From an uncultured bacterium (lineage in GTDB: Bacteria; Actinomycetota; Coriobacteriia; Coriobacteriales; Coriobacteriaceae), in NCBI GenBank assembly GCA_958349055.1, contig CATWBO010000009.1:1-64000 (forward strand): a stretch of 64,000 bases of DNA, in the 5' to 3' direction. Position 1 is the stretch's first letter. Every line of letters begins with the position of its first letter. The notes below the pieces were generated by a model. It did not search any database and was not told the origin of the DNA. It saw only the letters and a program-made list of their open reading frames with translations. This document shows positions 34,835 to 46,618 of this stretch, in pieces. Both the position numbers and the translations under genes were made by a program.

Positions 34835-36675
34835 TGACCGATCTTGCATCCACCACACCACAATCGCTCGGTCGCGATCCCATGGTCGGCCTGCGCCTGG
34901 CGCGTGTCGACGGGTTTGAGCCGGCCATTGCGCTCGGTCAGGACGAACTGCCTGCCTATCTGCGTCGTTTTACGATACTGTTTGCCGACGATGCCACCAT
35001 GCGCCGTGGCGGTATCGGCCGCGTGACGCGTGCCGTCAACGCCCAAGGCGAGGCCATAGCACTCAAACAGCTCATCTTGCCGACGCGCGATGAGTTCGAC
35101 GACGATGCCGCTCATGAGGCGCTGGTCGCCAAGTTCAAAGCGGCATTTCGCGAGGAATATGAATGCCATCGCGCCCTTTCGGGCCTTAAGGGCTTTCCCC
35201 GCCTCTATGGCTGGGGCGAGGTTGACGGTGTGCCTGCAATTGTCATGGAATGGGTCGAGGGCGAGACGCTTGCCCGCTTGCGCTCGCGCTTTGCCGTGGA
35301 CGATGCCGGACGCCTGTCGCCGCTTGTGGCGGCGCGTCTGGGTCGCGACCTGTTCGATCTGCTCTGCCGTATGAGCCTGGTGGGCGAGGGCTTTGTCCAT
35401 CGCGATATCTCGCCCGCTAATATTATGGTGCGTACGGCGCGTCTACCGCTTGACCGGCAGCTTGCCGAGGGCACCTTTGACCTGTGCCTGATCGACTTTG
35501 GCTCGTCGCTGGCGCTCGAGCCTGCGTCGGCCGTGGCCGGTACCGGCGGCAAGGCATCCTTTACGGAGCGCTATGCCACGCTGCGTCGCGCGACGGTGGC
35601 CTACGCTCCGCCCGAGATGCTCACCGACGATATTCCCGACCTGCGCGCTTTGCGTATGTCGCCGGCGATCGACGTCTATGCCGCGGCAAGCACGGTTTAC
35701 GAGCTCATTGCCGGCGTCGCGCCATACGAAGCCGCGCCGGGCACTTCGGGCACCTCGGGTTCGCGCAAAAAGACGCGCGACATCGCCAGCCCCTACCGTC
35801 TCAAGATGGACACGCGGCCCGACTATCCCATTGGTGCCCATGCGCCCGGTTGCGATTTGACTCAGCTGCTTCGTCGTGAGCCCGATGTGGCGCTCGCCGC
35901 GGCCGAGCAGGCCCAGCAGCTGGGGCTTGAGCCGGATTCCGAGGAGCTACGCGATGCGCTGGCGTTTGTCGATGCCCAGCTGTTCGACGTGGTGATGGCC
36001 TGTTTGTCCAGCCATCAAAAAGATCGTCCCGAGCCGGCGGCGGTCGAGGCGGCGCTCTCGGCGTTTTGTGACCACTATGCGCAAAATGTCGGTCGTTCGC
36101 TCCGCGGCGAGCCGCTCACGCCGTGCCCCATGGATGCGTCCGGCCGCACGGTTCGTCGCGCGCTGATGGTCGGCGCGGCGGTCGTCTGCGGCGTGGCTTG
36201 GGCTGTGGTCGTGGTTTCGGCCGCGCTGCTGGCGTCGGGCGCTCGCGTGACGGCGACTTTGGGATCGCTCGTGTGGTCTGGGTCGCTACCGGGTATTATT
36301 GCCGCACTGGCGTTGGCGCTACCAGGCATAGCCGGCGTTGCCGCGGGGGCACTTGCGCGCGATCGGCGCTCGGGGTTCCTGCAGGGTGTGCTTGCGCTTT
36401 CTGCCTGCGAGGTTCCGGTACTGGTTGCGGCTGCATGTAGCGTATTTTCCCAACGCGCCGTGATGAGCGGTCTCGTTGCCGCCCTGATCGCAACCTATGC
36501 GCTGACGCGGTTTTTGCTTGCGATGGGCTTTGCCTTTGAACTTCCCGTTTCGGCACCGCGACGCACAAAAGCTCGGATGGCGACTCCGCTTGCCGGTGGA
36601 GCCGCAGCTGCCCGTACTTTTGGCGGACCTGTCGAAGTATCGTCCGATTCTATTTCTACGACCAAGGAGGCCTAG
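34831..36675 (+). CDS. Orphan Ser/Thr protein kinase with C-terminal membrane domain
   Basis: 614 residues. A long N-terminal extension (to about 55) leads to a kinase fold with RRGGIGRV loop, a catalytic-lysine candidate in ALKQLIL, HRDISPANI at 190-198 and DFG as IDFGSSLAL. HRDIS in place of HRDIK is typical of more divergent kinases. An insert rich in Gly/Thr/Ser (GTSGTSGSRKKTRD) lies in the C-lobe. After about 430 come four or five hydrophobic helices, so the kinase faces the cytoplasm from the membrane. It is distinct from both kinases of the 17.7-27.9 kb cluster and has its own FHA protein downstream. Confidence 0.85.
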   Translation: MMTDLASTTPQSLGRDPMVGLRLARVDGFEPAIALGQDELPAYLRRFTILFADDATMRRGGIGRVTRAVNAQGEAIALKQLILPTRDEFDDDAAHEALVAKFKAAFREEYECHRALSGLKGFPRLYGWGEVDGVPAIVMEWVEGETLARLRSRFAVDDAGRLSPLVAARLGRDLFDLLCRMSLVGEGFVHRDISPANIMVRTARLPLDRQLAEGTFDLCLIDFGSSLALEPASAVAGTGGKASFTERYATLRRATVAYAPPEMLTDDIPDLRALRMSPAIDVYAAASTVYELIAGVAPYEAAPGTSGTSGSRKKTRDIASPYRLKMDTRPDYPIGAHAPGCDLTQLLRREPDVALAAAEQAQQLGLEPDSEELRDALAFVDAQLFDVVMACLSSHQKDRPEPAAVEAALSAFCDHYAQNVGRSLRGEPLTPCPMDASGRTVRRALMVGAAVVCGVAWAVVVVSAALLASGARVTATLGSLVWSGSLPGIIAALALALPGIAGVAAGALARDRRSGFLQGVLALSACEVPVLVAAACSVFSQRAVMSGLVAALIATYALTRFLLAMGFAFELPVSAPRRTKARMATPLAGGAAAARTFGGPVEVSSDSISTTKEA

Positions 36676-36678
36676 GTC

Positions 36679-37617
36679 ATGGCATCTCAAGTTGAGCTCA
36701 CCCCATGCGGGGCCATGTTTGACATCTTTAAGCGCGCGGCGCATCTGAGCCATATCGAGCTGTGCGGCTTGGTGCTTTCGTCCCGTCCGCTCGCAGACGG
36801 CCGCAGCCCGCAGAGCCGAGCCGCCGATCGCTCTTGGGTTTCCCGCTTTATCGTTCGCGCACCGGTCGGCACGCTTCAGCAGCGCTACTTTGCCGAATAC
36901 GGTACCTCGGCTGCACGTATTGTGTCGCAACTGGCCCTGCGCCAGCGCAACCCCATGGACTCCACGGCTGTGATCAATATGGTGTGCGGTCCTGCAGGTG
37001 AACCGATGGTACGCGCGCTCGAAGAGTGCCACCAGGACACGAATCTCTATCGCAACGCGCTCGATCGCCTGTCCCAGGCGGCGGAACTCATGCCCGCCGA
37101 GCGCGCCGAGGCCGTGCTGGTGCTGTTTGTCGCCGTCGGTTGTTCGGCGGATGTGCGGTCCTCGGTGAACTATGCCATCGACTACGCGCACGCGACCTGT
37201 GGCGGAGGCACATCCACGCCGCGTTCGCTTGGCATGTCGATGACCGCGGGCGAACGCGAACCCGCCCCGGCGCACCCCTTGGGCTTGCTGCGCGTACAAA
37301 ACAGTTTTGTCGTGAGCGCCCCGCGCTGGATTCAGCCGAGCGAGCAGGGTGTTGAGATTGGCGCGCTGGCCACTGGTGAGGGCGATATTACCGACGTCGG
37401 CGACGATGTCTCGGCCCGCCATGCCCATATCTGGTGCGATGCTCAAAATATCTGGCACGTCGAGGACTTGTCGTCCACCAACGGAACCGTGGTGGTAAAC
37501 GGGGCCACGCGCGTCTGCATTCAGGTCGAGCCCGGCCGTTCCGCCCAACTCAATCCCGGCGACGAGCTCAAGCTCGGCGAATCCACTACCTACGCCATCC
37601 TCTTCGGTGCTCTCTAG
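36679..37617 (+). CDS. FHA-domain protein with novel N-terminal domain
   Basis: 312 residues. The C-terminal 90 residues form an FHA domain (SARHAHIW, DLSSTNGTVVVNG) that would bind a phosphothreonine peptide. The N-terminal 200 residues are not recognised; they contain cysteines and an Ala-rich helical stretch and no membrane segment. AAGGAGG overlaps the end of the kinase gene, 8 nt before the ATG, so it is co-expressed. It is the likely reader of the adjacent kinase. Confidence 0.85.
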   Translation: MASQVELTPCGAMFDIFKRAAHLSHIELCGLVLSSRPLADGRSPQSRAADRSWVSRFIVRAPVGTLQQRYFAEYGTSAARIVSQLALRQRNPMDSTAVINMVCGPAGEPMVRALEECHQDTNLYRNALDRLSQAAELMPAERAEAVLVLFVAVGCSADVRSSVNYAIDYAHATCGGGTSTPRSLGMSMTAGEREPAPAHPLGLLRVQNSFVVSAPRWIQPSEQGVEIGALATGEGDITDVGDDVSARHAHIWCDAQNIWHVEDLSSTNGTVVVNGATRVCIQVEPGRSAQLNPGDELKLGESTTYAILFGAL

Positions 37618-37650
37618 CCGGCAGATAGGGACGTTCCTTTTCTGCCGGCT
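37616..37650 (+). repeat. Hairpin with GGGACGTTCC loop at the end of the FHA gene
   Basis: AGCCGGCAGA and TCTGCCGGCT are exact complements and the left arm overlaps the stop codon. The loop reads GGGACGTTCCTTT. About 20 bases of this (GGGACGTTCCTTT followed by CTGCCGGC) recur at 52218-52240. It may terminate the module. Confidence 0.65.
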
Positions 37651-38065
37651 GGGGACACTCCTTGGCGCTCCAGAGCCGGTCGCCTGGGGATGGAGGGGCC
37701 ATTTTGGCCCTTGGCGGTCACCCGAGGTAAACCTTTACCGCCCGCCTATATTTGCCGAAATTACACTTGAAGGCGGGGTACAATAAACCCGCATGCGGAT
37801 TTCCGTTGCGGGCGCTTCCCATCGCCGGGGCGTGCCCGGGAGCATCCGGCATGCGGCCTTTGCGGCGCTCGGTCATGTGCAAGACGGGCGGTCGGGTCTG
37901 TGGGGCGCATCAGTTGCCCCTCGCCTCGGCATGTCTTCTCTCCACGCCACGTACCTGCTGCTGAGCCTGCCTGCCAGATGATTGGAAGCAACAGCGTAAA
38001 TCCCATCACGCCAACATCCCGGCGATCGCCGGGGCCTGTATACCTATATGAGAGGAGAGGGGTAT
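37651..38065 (+). promoter_or_regulatory. PFOR upstream region
   Basis: 415 bp without a gene. GGTACAAT (about 37777-37784) looks like an extended -10 but has no good -35 at 17 bp. A leader of some 280 nt follows, rich in GC with several small stems. I could not match it to a riboswitch. GAGAGGAGAGGGG precedes the PFOR start. Confidence 0.4.
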
Positions 38066-41605
<3,540 letters not shown>

Positions 41606-41615
41606 GTCTCTCACC

Positions 41616-41740
41616 GCAGGATCTGAGGGCTAACCTTCGCGGACGTCCTCGGACATGAAAGAACCCCCGCTGCGCACTACGTGCGGCGGGGGTTCTTTCG
41701 TCCTGCGGAGTGTCCGCGAAGGTTAGCCCTCAGATCCTGC
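41616..41740 (+). terminator. PFOR terminator nested in a 29-bp perfect inverted repeat
   Basis: The inner stem (GAAAGAACCCCCGC, 41657-41670, with 41686-41699) resembles a standard terminator with TTCTTTC. Around it, 29 nt at 41616-41644 pair exactly with 41712-41740. The outer arms start 10 nt after the stop codon. Confidence 0.85.
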
Positions 41741-41806
41741 TACGACTACGTCCTTGGATTGTGGGGCTGATGAAGGATGTGGCTATGGGGGTGCCTTGTC
41801 CCGGGC

Positions 41807-41845
41807 GCTGTTTCGCGGCGTAGCCGCGAAAGGCGCGTCACTTTG
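41807..41845. repeat. 39-bp direct repeat, left copy
   Basis: Contains a hairpin TTTCGCGGC-GTA-GCCGCGAAA and then GGCGCGTCACTTTG. An identical copy, apart from the three loop bases, lies at 43414-43452, so the pair bounds the ATPase gene. Confidence 0.8.
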
Positions 41846-41933
41846 GGTATGGAGGGGGACTTGGTTGTTGCTGCCCTCTATGCTCTTACTGTTTCGGTGG
41901 CTTTGAGACCTCAGTGAAACTCGCTATTTGCCA

Positions 41934-42014
41934 ATTTTTGTACTATTTAGGTCATTGCTATCTGCCAATTTTTGTACTATTACTAGTAATTCTATCTGCC
42001 AATTTTTGTCATTT
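41934..42014 (+). promoter_or_regulatory. Three direct repeats before the second ATPase
   Basis: CTATYTGCCAATTTTTGT occurs at 41934, 41958 and 41992 (offsets 24 and 34 bp); the first two continue ACTATT. They end just before the ribosome site. The layout suggests an iteron-type operator, perhaps for the ATPase itself. They stay in frame with the gene by chance, which extends the ORF falsely. Confidence 0.7.
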
Positions 42015-42024
42015 AGGGGTTTTA

Positions 42025-43386
42025 ATGCTACGCCGCAAGGTTACTGATAGGCTTTTGAGCTGGAAGAATAACTCCAATAAGGCGTTGCTTGTTACTGGCG
42101 CACGTCAGATTGGCAAGAGTTATGCGATTCGCGCGTTTGGAAAAGGCAACTACGCTTCGTATTTTGAGGTCAATTTGCTACTCGATGCCGAGGCAAGGGA
42201 TGTGCTAATTGACGCTAAGAACGCCGTTGACTTTATCAACCGTGTAGCCCTTCTTGCGGACGCGCCGCTTGTTGAGGGGGATACGCTTGTCTTTGTCGAT
42301 GAGATTCAGGAGTATCCGCAGATTGTCACACTTATGAAGGCGTTGGTCGAAGACGGGCGCTTTAGCTATGTATTCTCGGGGTCTATGCTTGGGACCGAGT
42401 TTAAGGGGATATCTTCTTTTCCGGTGGGGTATGTCGAGCACGTTGTTATGCGACCGATGGATTTTGAAGAGTTTTGTTGGGCAAATGGCGTCAGCGAGAA
42501 TGTGCTTGCAGACATTCGCAACTGCCTTGTCGAGAGACGTCCCGTCGAAAACTACATTCATGAGGCAATGCTCAAAAACTATAGAGCTTATATCGTTTGC
42601 GGTGGCATGCCGGAGGTCGTTCAGAACTATATCGATTCGGGTTATTCGCTCGTGAGAACGCGTGAGCTTCAAATTCAGCTGGTCGATCAGTACAAAAGCG
42701 ATATCTCTAAATATGCATCGACTCGAGCGTTTAACGTTCGCTCGATTTTCGAACAAATTCCCGTTCAGCTTGAAGCGGAGTCCCATCGCTTTGTTGTTTC
42801 GTCTCTGGGCGAGGGAGCGCGCCTTAAAAAATATGAGCAGGATTTCCTATGGCTGGTGAGCGCGGGCGTTGGATTGATGGTCGCCCAGGTAACGGAGCCT
42901 CGGAGCCCCCTCAAGAGGACGGAGAAGGCGACAGCCTTCAAGCTGTACGAGTCCGATACGGGTATGCTCGCATCGCGGTATCCCGGCAGCACGGCACGAG
43001 CTGTCTATCTTGATATGAAAACTCCCAACCTCGGCGGTCTCTACGAGAACGTGGTCGCTCAGGAGCTTGTCGCCCTTGGGGCTGATGCACGGTACTACCA
43101 GACGCGTGAGGTCGGTGAAGTTGACTTTGTGATCGAAGGCGCCCGCGGGCATGTTGTCCCGATCGAGGTCAAATCGGGCAAGAAAGTTCGAGCGCATGCG
43201 GCTCTCGATCGCCTAATGAGTGTAGACGAGTACAAAATTCCCGAGGCTGTTGTGCTAAGCCACGAGAATCTCGGCAAAGAGGGCAAGATCCTGTACGTCC
43301 CTATCTATATGACATTCTGTCTCGATGAGTTTATAGAAAAGGATGACCCCGACAACGATTTCTCGTTTGCACCCATATCTCTCTAG
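42025..43386 (+). CDS. AAA ATPase with C-terminal DUF4143 domain, second copy
   Basis: 453 residues of the AAA_14/DUF4143 family, role unknown. P-loop TGARQIGKS at about 24-32, Walker B FVDEIQEY at about 90-97, then FSGSMLG as a sensor. The C-terminal domain has EVDFVIEGARGHVVPIEVKS, close to the PD-(D/E)xK-like EVxF...EVK pattern seen in DUF4143. Start chosen at ATG after AGGGG; the 37 codons upstream are the translated repeats. It is clearly more AT-rich than its neighbours, bounded by 39-bp direct repeats and preceded by iterons, so an acquired cassette is likely. Confidence 0.85.
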   Translation: MLRRKVTDRLLSWKNNSNKALLVTGARQIGKSYAIRAFGKGNYASYFEVNLLLDAEARDVLIDAKNAVDFINRVALLADAPLVEGDTLVFVDEIQEYPQIVTLMKALVEDGRFSYVFSGSMLGTEFKGISSFPVGYVEHVVMRPMDFEEFCWANGVSENVLADIRNCLVERRPVENYIHEAMLKNYRAYIVCGGMPEVVQNYIDSGYSLVRTRELQIQLVDQYKSDISKYASTRAFNVRSIFEQIPVQLEAESHRFVVSSLGEGARLKKYEQDFLWLVSAGVGLMVAQVTEPRSPLKRTEKATAFKLYESDTGMLASRYPGSTARAVYLDMKTPNLGGLYENVVAQELVALGADARYYQTREVGEVDFVIEGARGHVVPIEVKSGKKVRAHAALDRLMSVDEYKIPEAVVLSHENLGKEGKILYVPIYMTFCLDEFIEKDDPDNDFSFAPISL

Positions 43387-43413
43387 GCTATCTGAGTCCG
43401 CAATCCAGCCCTT

Positions 43414-43452
43414 GCTGTTTCGCGGCTATGCCGCGAAAGGCGCGTCACTTTG
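43414..43452. repeat. 39-bp direct repeat, right copy
   Basis: Matches 41807-41845 except for the hairpin loop (TAT instead of GTA). It is enclosed by CCAGCCCTT (43405-43413) and AAGGGCTGG (43456-43464), and the latter can also pair with CCAGCCCT at 43485-43492, so two alternative stems are possible. Confidence 0.8.
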
Positions 43453-43546
43453 CGAAAGGGCTGGGGTCGCTGCTGCATGCGTCTCCAGCCCTCTGATTGC
43501 TACTTTGGGTCCCGCGATGAGGTGTTGTTGGTGTTGCTAGTTCGGC

Positions 43547-44071
43547 TTACCTTGTCTCGCCGGTTTCGGTGCGTAGGCGGTAACCGTGGACCAGGTCACT
43601 GATGGCCGGCCAAGGAATCTGGCGATCGACCCAAAATTGCAGCTGAACCAGATAGCGCTCGGTGGCGCGGGTGAGGGCGGCAAACTGCTCGTGGGTCTCG
43701 ACCTGGGCGTAGAGGTCGCGGCTGTGGGCGAGGATGGCGGTCGTATCGTCCATCTTGCCAGTGACGTCGAAGGCGCCCGAGAACCAGTCACACAGGCGCG
43801 CGGCACTGTTGCTGAGGGTTGCCAAGTCGGCGGTGTCGCCGTTGACGTTCTCGGTCGCCTGGGCGCGCAGGAGCGAGAGGGCGTCGGTGGCGTTCATGCA
43901 GTAGCCGACGGTAAAGTTCCATACTGCGAACTCGCGGCCGGTGTCGAGCTTGCGGCGACGCATATAGTCGATATCGCGTGGTTCCTCGAGCATCATTTGG
44001 TCGGCAAGGGCCTCAAGCGAGGCGGTGTACTCCGCAAGATCGAGTGCAAGCAGGGTGTCGATATTCGTCAT
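43547..44071 (-). CDS. Hypothetical helical protein
   Basis: 174 residues, mostly helical, unrecognised, with no membrane segment. Features include DIDYMRRRKLDTGREFAVWN and a C-terminus rich in Trp and Arg. Start chosen at MTNIDTLL because the upstream frame has no ribosome site; AGGCCTAAAG precedes this ATG. It follows the DUF3830 gene with a 2-nt gap and is surely co-transcribed, so a shared role or complex is likely. Confidence 0.7.
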   Translation of the reverse strand: MTNIDTLLALDLAEYTASLEALADQMMLEEPRDIDYMRRRKLDTGREFAVWNFTVGYCMNATDALSLLRAQATENVNGDTADLATLSNSAARLCDWFSGAFDVTGKMDDTTAILAHSRDLYAQVETHEQFAALTRATERYLVQLQFWVDRQIPWPAISDLVHGYRLRTETGETR

Positions 44072-44073
44072 CT

Positions 44074-44490
44074 TTAGGCCTCCGCTTCGATCTCGACGAT
44101 TTCGTTTTTGATGTACATGCCCTGGTTGTCCCAGACATTGCGGCAAGCGGCGGCGAAGCGCTCGCGATCGGCCTCGCAGATACGGGCAAACATGTTGCAG
44201 GTGCCAAAGGGCTCGCAAATATCAAAGAAGATGCAGATCGAAGACCAGCCGCCGTACCAGCTCACCGCACCCGCCGGCTCGTTAAAGACGGGATTCTCGA
44301 TGTGCTCGTAGTTGGCGATGGGGCCCGATACGGGGTAAGTCACCTCGGTATCGCAGATCTTGGCCGAGAAGATGCGCGACTCGACCGGACAGGACGATTC
44401 GAACAGCCTGCATGTCTCGGGCGCTTCATCCCAGAGCATGTCGGCGAGAAACGTCTCGTCATTCAGCGTAATCTTGAGCATTTTTGTCAT
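44074..44490 (-). CDS. DUF3830 protein (cyclophilin-like)
   Basis: 138 residues matching the DUF3830 family of small cyclophilin-like barrels: WDEAPETCRLFESSCPVES opens the conserved motif and SWYGGWSSICIFFD follows. Function unknown; in other bacteria such genes sit near amidohydrolases or transport genes. The start follows GAGGAGGTCC. It forms a two-gene operon with the helical protein and is divergent from carbamate kinase. Confidence 0.75.
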   Translation of the reverse strand: MTKMLKITLNDETFLADMLWDEAPETCRLFESSCPVESRIFSAKICDTEVTYPVSGPIANYEHIENPVFNEPAGAVSWYGGWSSICIFFDICEPFGTCNMFARICEADRERFAAACRNVWDNQGMYIKNEIVEIEAEA

Positions 44491-45104
44491 GGTAAGGACC
44501 TCCTCAATCCGTCGCTCAAGGGGCTCGCTGGCGGATAAGGGAGAAGACAGCCACGGGGTCGCCGAACCCAAACTTCACGACAGATGCCTGTCGCCCCAGC
44601 CCGTGCTGTACTTGGCTAAAGTATCACGCCTTGGTAGCGAAAGCAATATCCCTATTTAGTTTTGGACGCTTGTTCAAACCCGCTTGATCAAAACGCAGTT
44701 TGCTCTCAGTCGCTTGCCGCAGGGTGAGGCGCGATTGGTTATTCCTTTTGCTGGATGAAAAGCCCCATGTTTTTGCAGGGGTGCATACTCGTTATATAAG
44801 TGCATAGAATCTCGTATAGTGCGAGTAAGATTTTGCGCTGTCCGTTTTGTGTTTAGCAAAGATATAGTTTGCATAATCCCGCCTAATCCCTGCTCTATTT
44901 AAATAAAGTCGCACGTAAATGGCGTAAACGTGTCTGAGCTGGGGTTCTGTACGCTGAGCGGATAAAAACGACCGTTCACCGTTCAACTATTTTCAAAATG
45001 AATAAAATGAGCGATAAAGAGAATATAAACCTTAATAAACTCGCGTATCGCACGGACGCGGGTTATTAATGGGTTGTAGGCCTTTTACAGAAAGGATTCC
45101 AGCA
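44491..45104. promoter_or_regulatory. Divergent intergenic region between DUF3830 and arcC
   Basis: 614 bp without a gene, much more AT-rich than the neighbours, as expected for a strong promoter region. TATAGT occurs twice (within CTCGTATAGTGCGAG at about 44813, an imperfect palindrome, and in AAAGATATAGTTTG at about 44865). I saw no convincing ArgR or FNR box. Exact promoters are unresolved. Confidence 0.4.
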
Positions 45105-46067
45105 ATGTCTAAGCCTCTTGGCAAGCCCGATCGTATTGTCGTCGCCCTTGGCGGCAACGCCCTCGGCAACAACCCCGTCGAGCAGATCGAGGCCGTGAGC
45201 AACACCGCCCACGCCCTCCTCGGCCTGATCGAGCAGGGCAACGAGATCATCATCACCCACGGCAACGGCCCGCAGGTCGGCATGATCCAGAACGCCTTCG
45301 CCGCCGCCCACGACGCCATCGGCACCCCCGAGATGCCGCTGCCCGAGTGCGGCGCCATGTCCCAGGGCTACATCGGCTATCACCTGCAGCAGGGCATCGG
45401 CCGCGAGATGCACAAGCGCTACAAGCGTTGGCACGCCGCCACCGTCGTCACCCAGATCGAGTGCGACCCCGACGACCCCGCGTTCAAGAACCCGACCAAG
45501 CCGATCGGCCCCTTCTACACCGAGGAGCAGGCCAAGGAGTTCATGGCCGAGGACCCCTCCAAGGTCTTCGTCGAGGATTCCGGCCGCGGCTGGCGTCGCG
45601 TCGTCGCCTCCCCCGATCCCAAGAAGATCGTCGAGGCCGACTCCATCCTCAACCTGCTCGACAACGAGTTCATCGTCATCGCCTGCGGCGGCGGCGGCAT
45701 CCCCGTCGTCCGCGACTACGAGAACAAGGGCTGCTACAAGGGCGTTCCCGCCGTCATCGACAAGGACCTGGGCGGCGAGCTGCTGGCCGAGGACTGCGAC
45801 GCCGACGTTCTGTTCCTGCTGACCGCCGTCGAGCATGTCGCCATCAACTTTGGCAAGCCCAACCAGGAGGAGCTCGAGGACCTCACCGCCGACGAGGCCG
45901 AGCGCCTGGCCGACGAGGGCCAGTTCGGCAAGGGTTCCATGGAGCCCAAGGTCCGCGCCGCCATCAAGTTCGCCCGCTCCCGCAAGGGCCGCACCTGCAT
46001 CATCGGCGCCCTGGACAAGGCCGCCGAGACCATGGCCGGCCTCTCCGGTACCCGCATCCACGAGTAG
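45105..46067 (+). CDS. arcC: Carbamate kinase
   Basis: Catalyses carbamoyl phosphate + ADP to ATP + carbamate + (CO2, NH3), giving ATP in arginine, agmatine, or purine/allantoin breakdown. 320 residues, the usual size, with VVALGGNAL, THGNGPQVG, the IACGGGGIPVV and INFGKP motifs. Start after AAAGGATTCC; the earlier ATG has no site. Very strong C-ending codon bias suggests high expression. No arcA or arcB here. Terminator follows. Confidence 0.97.
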   Translation: MSKPLGKPDRIVVALGGNALGNNPVEQIEAVSNTAHALLGLIEQGNEIIITHGNGPQVGMIQNAFAAAHDAIGTPEMPLPECGAMSQGYIGYHLQQGIGREMHKRYKRWHAATVVTQIECDPDDPAFKNPTKPIGPFYTEEQAKEFMAEDPSKVFVEDSGRGWRRVVASPDPKKIVEADSILNLLDNEFIVIACGGGGIPVVRDYENKGCYKGVPAVIDKDLGGELLAEDCDADVLFLLTAVEHVAINFGKPNQEELEDLTADEAERLADEGQFGKGSMEPKVRAAIKFARSRKGRTCIIGALDKAAETMAGLSGTRIHE

Positions 46068-46132
46068 TCTCTACTCTGTTGCCTCTCTCGTGGGCGCCGG
46101 GCAAAGCGCCCACAAACTAGCCTCTCTTCATG

Positions 46133-46165
46133 AGCCCCGCGGTCCGCTCCGACCGCGGGGCTTTT
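46133..46165 (+). terminator. arcC terminator
   Basis: AGCCCCGCGGTC pairs with GACCGCGGGGCT around CGCTCC, followed by TTT. Confidence 0.9.
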
Positions 46166-46174
46166 GCTATCGGT

Positions 46175-46443
46175 AGTCATTGGGGACAGACTTAAATGAG
46201 TGGCACCAATCAACTGCGGAAAGTGCATCCCACAATGAGTGTCCAAAGCGGGGCACAGTTTCCTTTGAGGCCCTCAACCGGAAAGTACATCCCGGAATTT
46301 GGCCGAAAAGTGGCCCCCAGTTTCCCAAACAGGCCGTGCGCGGAAAGTGCATCCCGCTATCGAACTTCAAAGCGGGATGCATTTTCCGTGTCGGCAGTTC
46401 CTGGCAGCCAGAGACCACTCATTTAAGTCTGTCCCCAATGACT
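46175..46443. repeat. 269-bp structured repeat, copy A
   Basis: Bounded by a 29-bp perfect inverted repeat (46175-46203 and 46415-46443; it contains TTGGGGACAGACTTAAATGA). Inside, CGGAAARTGCATCCC-like motifs occur four times: three direct (about 46216, 46283, 46341) and one inverted (about 46372-46388). They are interleaved with CAGTTTCC. No ORF of note. A related copy lies at about 52241-52556. Confidence 0.8.
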
Positions 46444-46538
46444 GCCCAATGGCTGGGAAGGCCCATCCCACACCGACGCATTGCTTTCGGGCCCTCTCTC
46501 CGTGCTCCCTATAAGTTCAGCTGGACTCCCCGCAACCT

Positions 46539-46556
46539 GTTCCGCGTTGGCGGAAC
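46539..46556 (+). promoter_or_regulatory. Hairpin in the leader of the PTS regulator
   Basis: GTTCCGC and GCGGAAC pair around GTTG, 63 nt before the regulator start. It may be an operator or an RNA stem; the rest of 46444-46618 shows no gene. Confidence 0.35.
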
Positions 46557-46618
46557 GAGCGCGACGTGGAGTGTCATTCTTTACCGCGTTAGACTAGACG
46601 CAGGGAAAGGAGGAGGAC

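Noticed and set aside
37651..38065. Riboswitch in the PFOR leader
   Set aside because: Several GC stems exist but no arrangement matches a known class and no terminator or sequestered ribosome site is evident.
41914..42024. N-terminal hydrophobic extension of the second DUF4143 ATPase
   Set aside because: These 37 codons are the translated direct repeats; the ATG at 42025 has a ribosome site and matches family N-termini.
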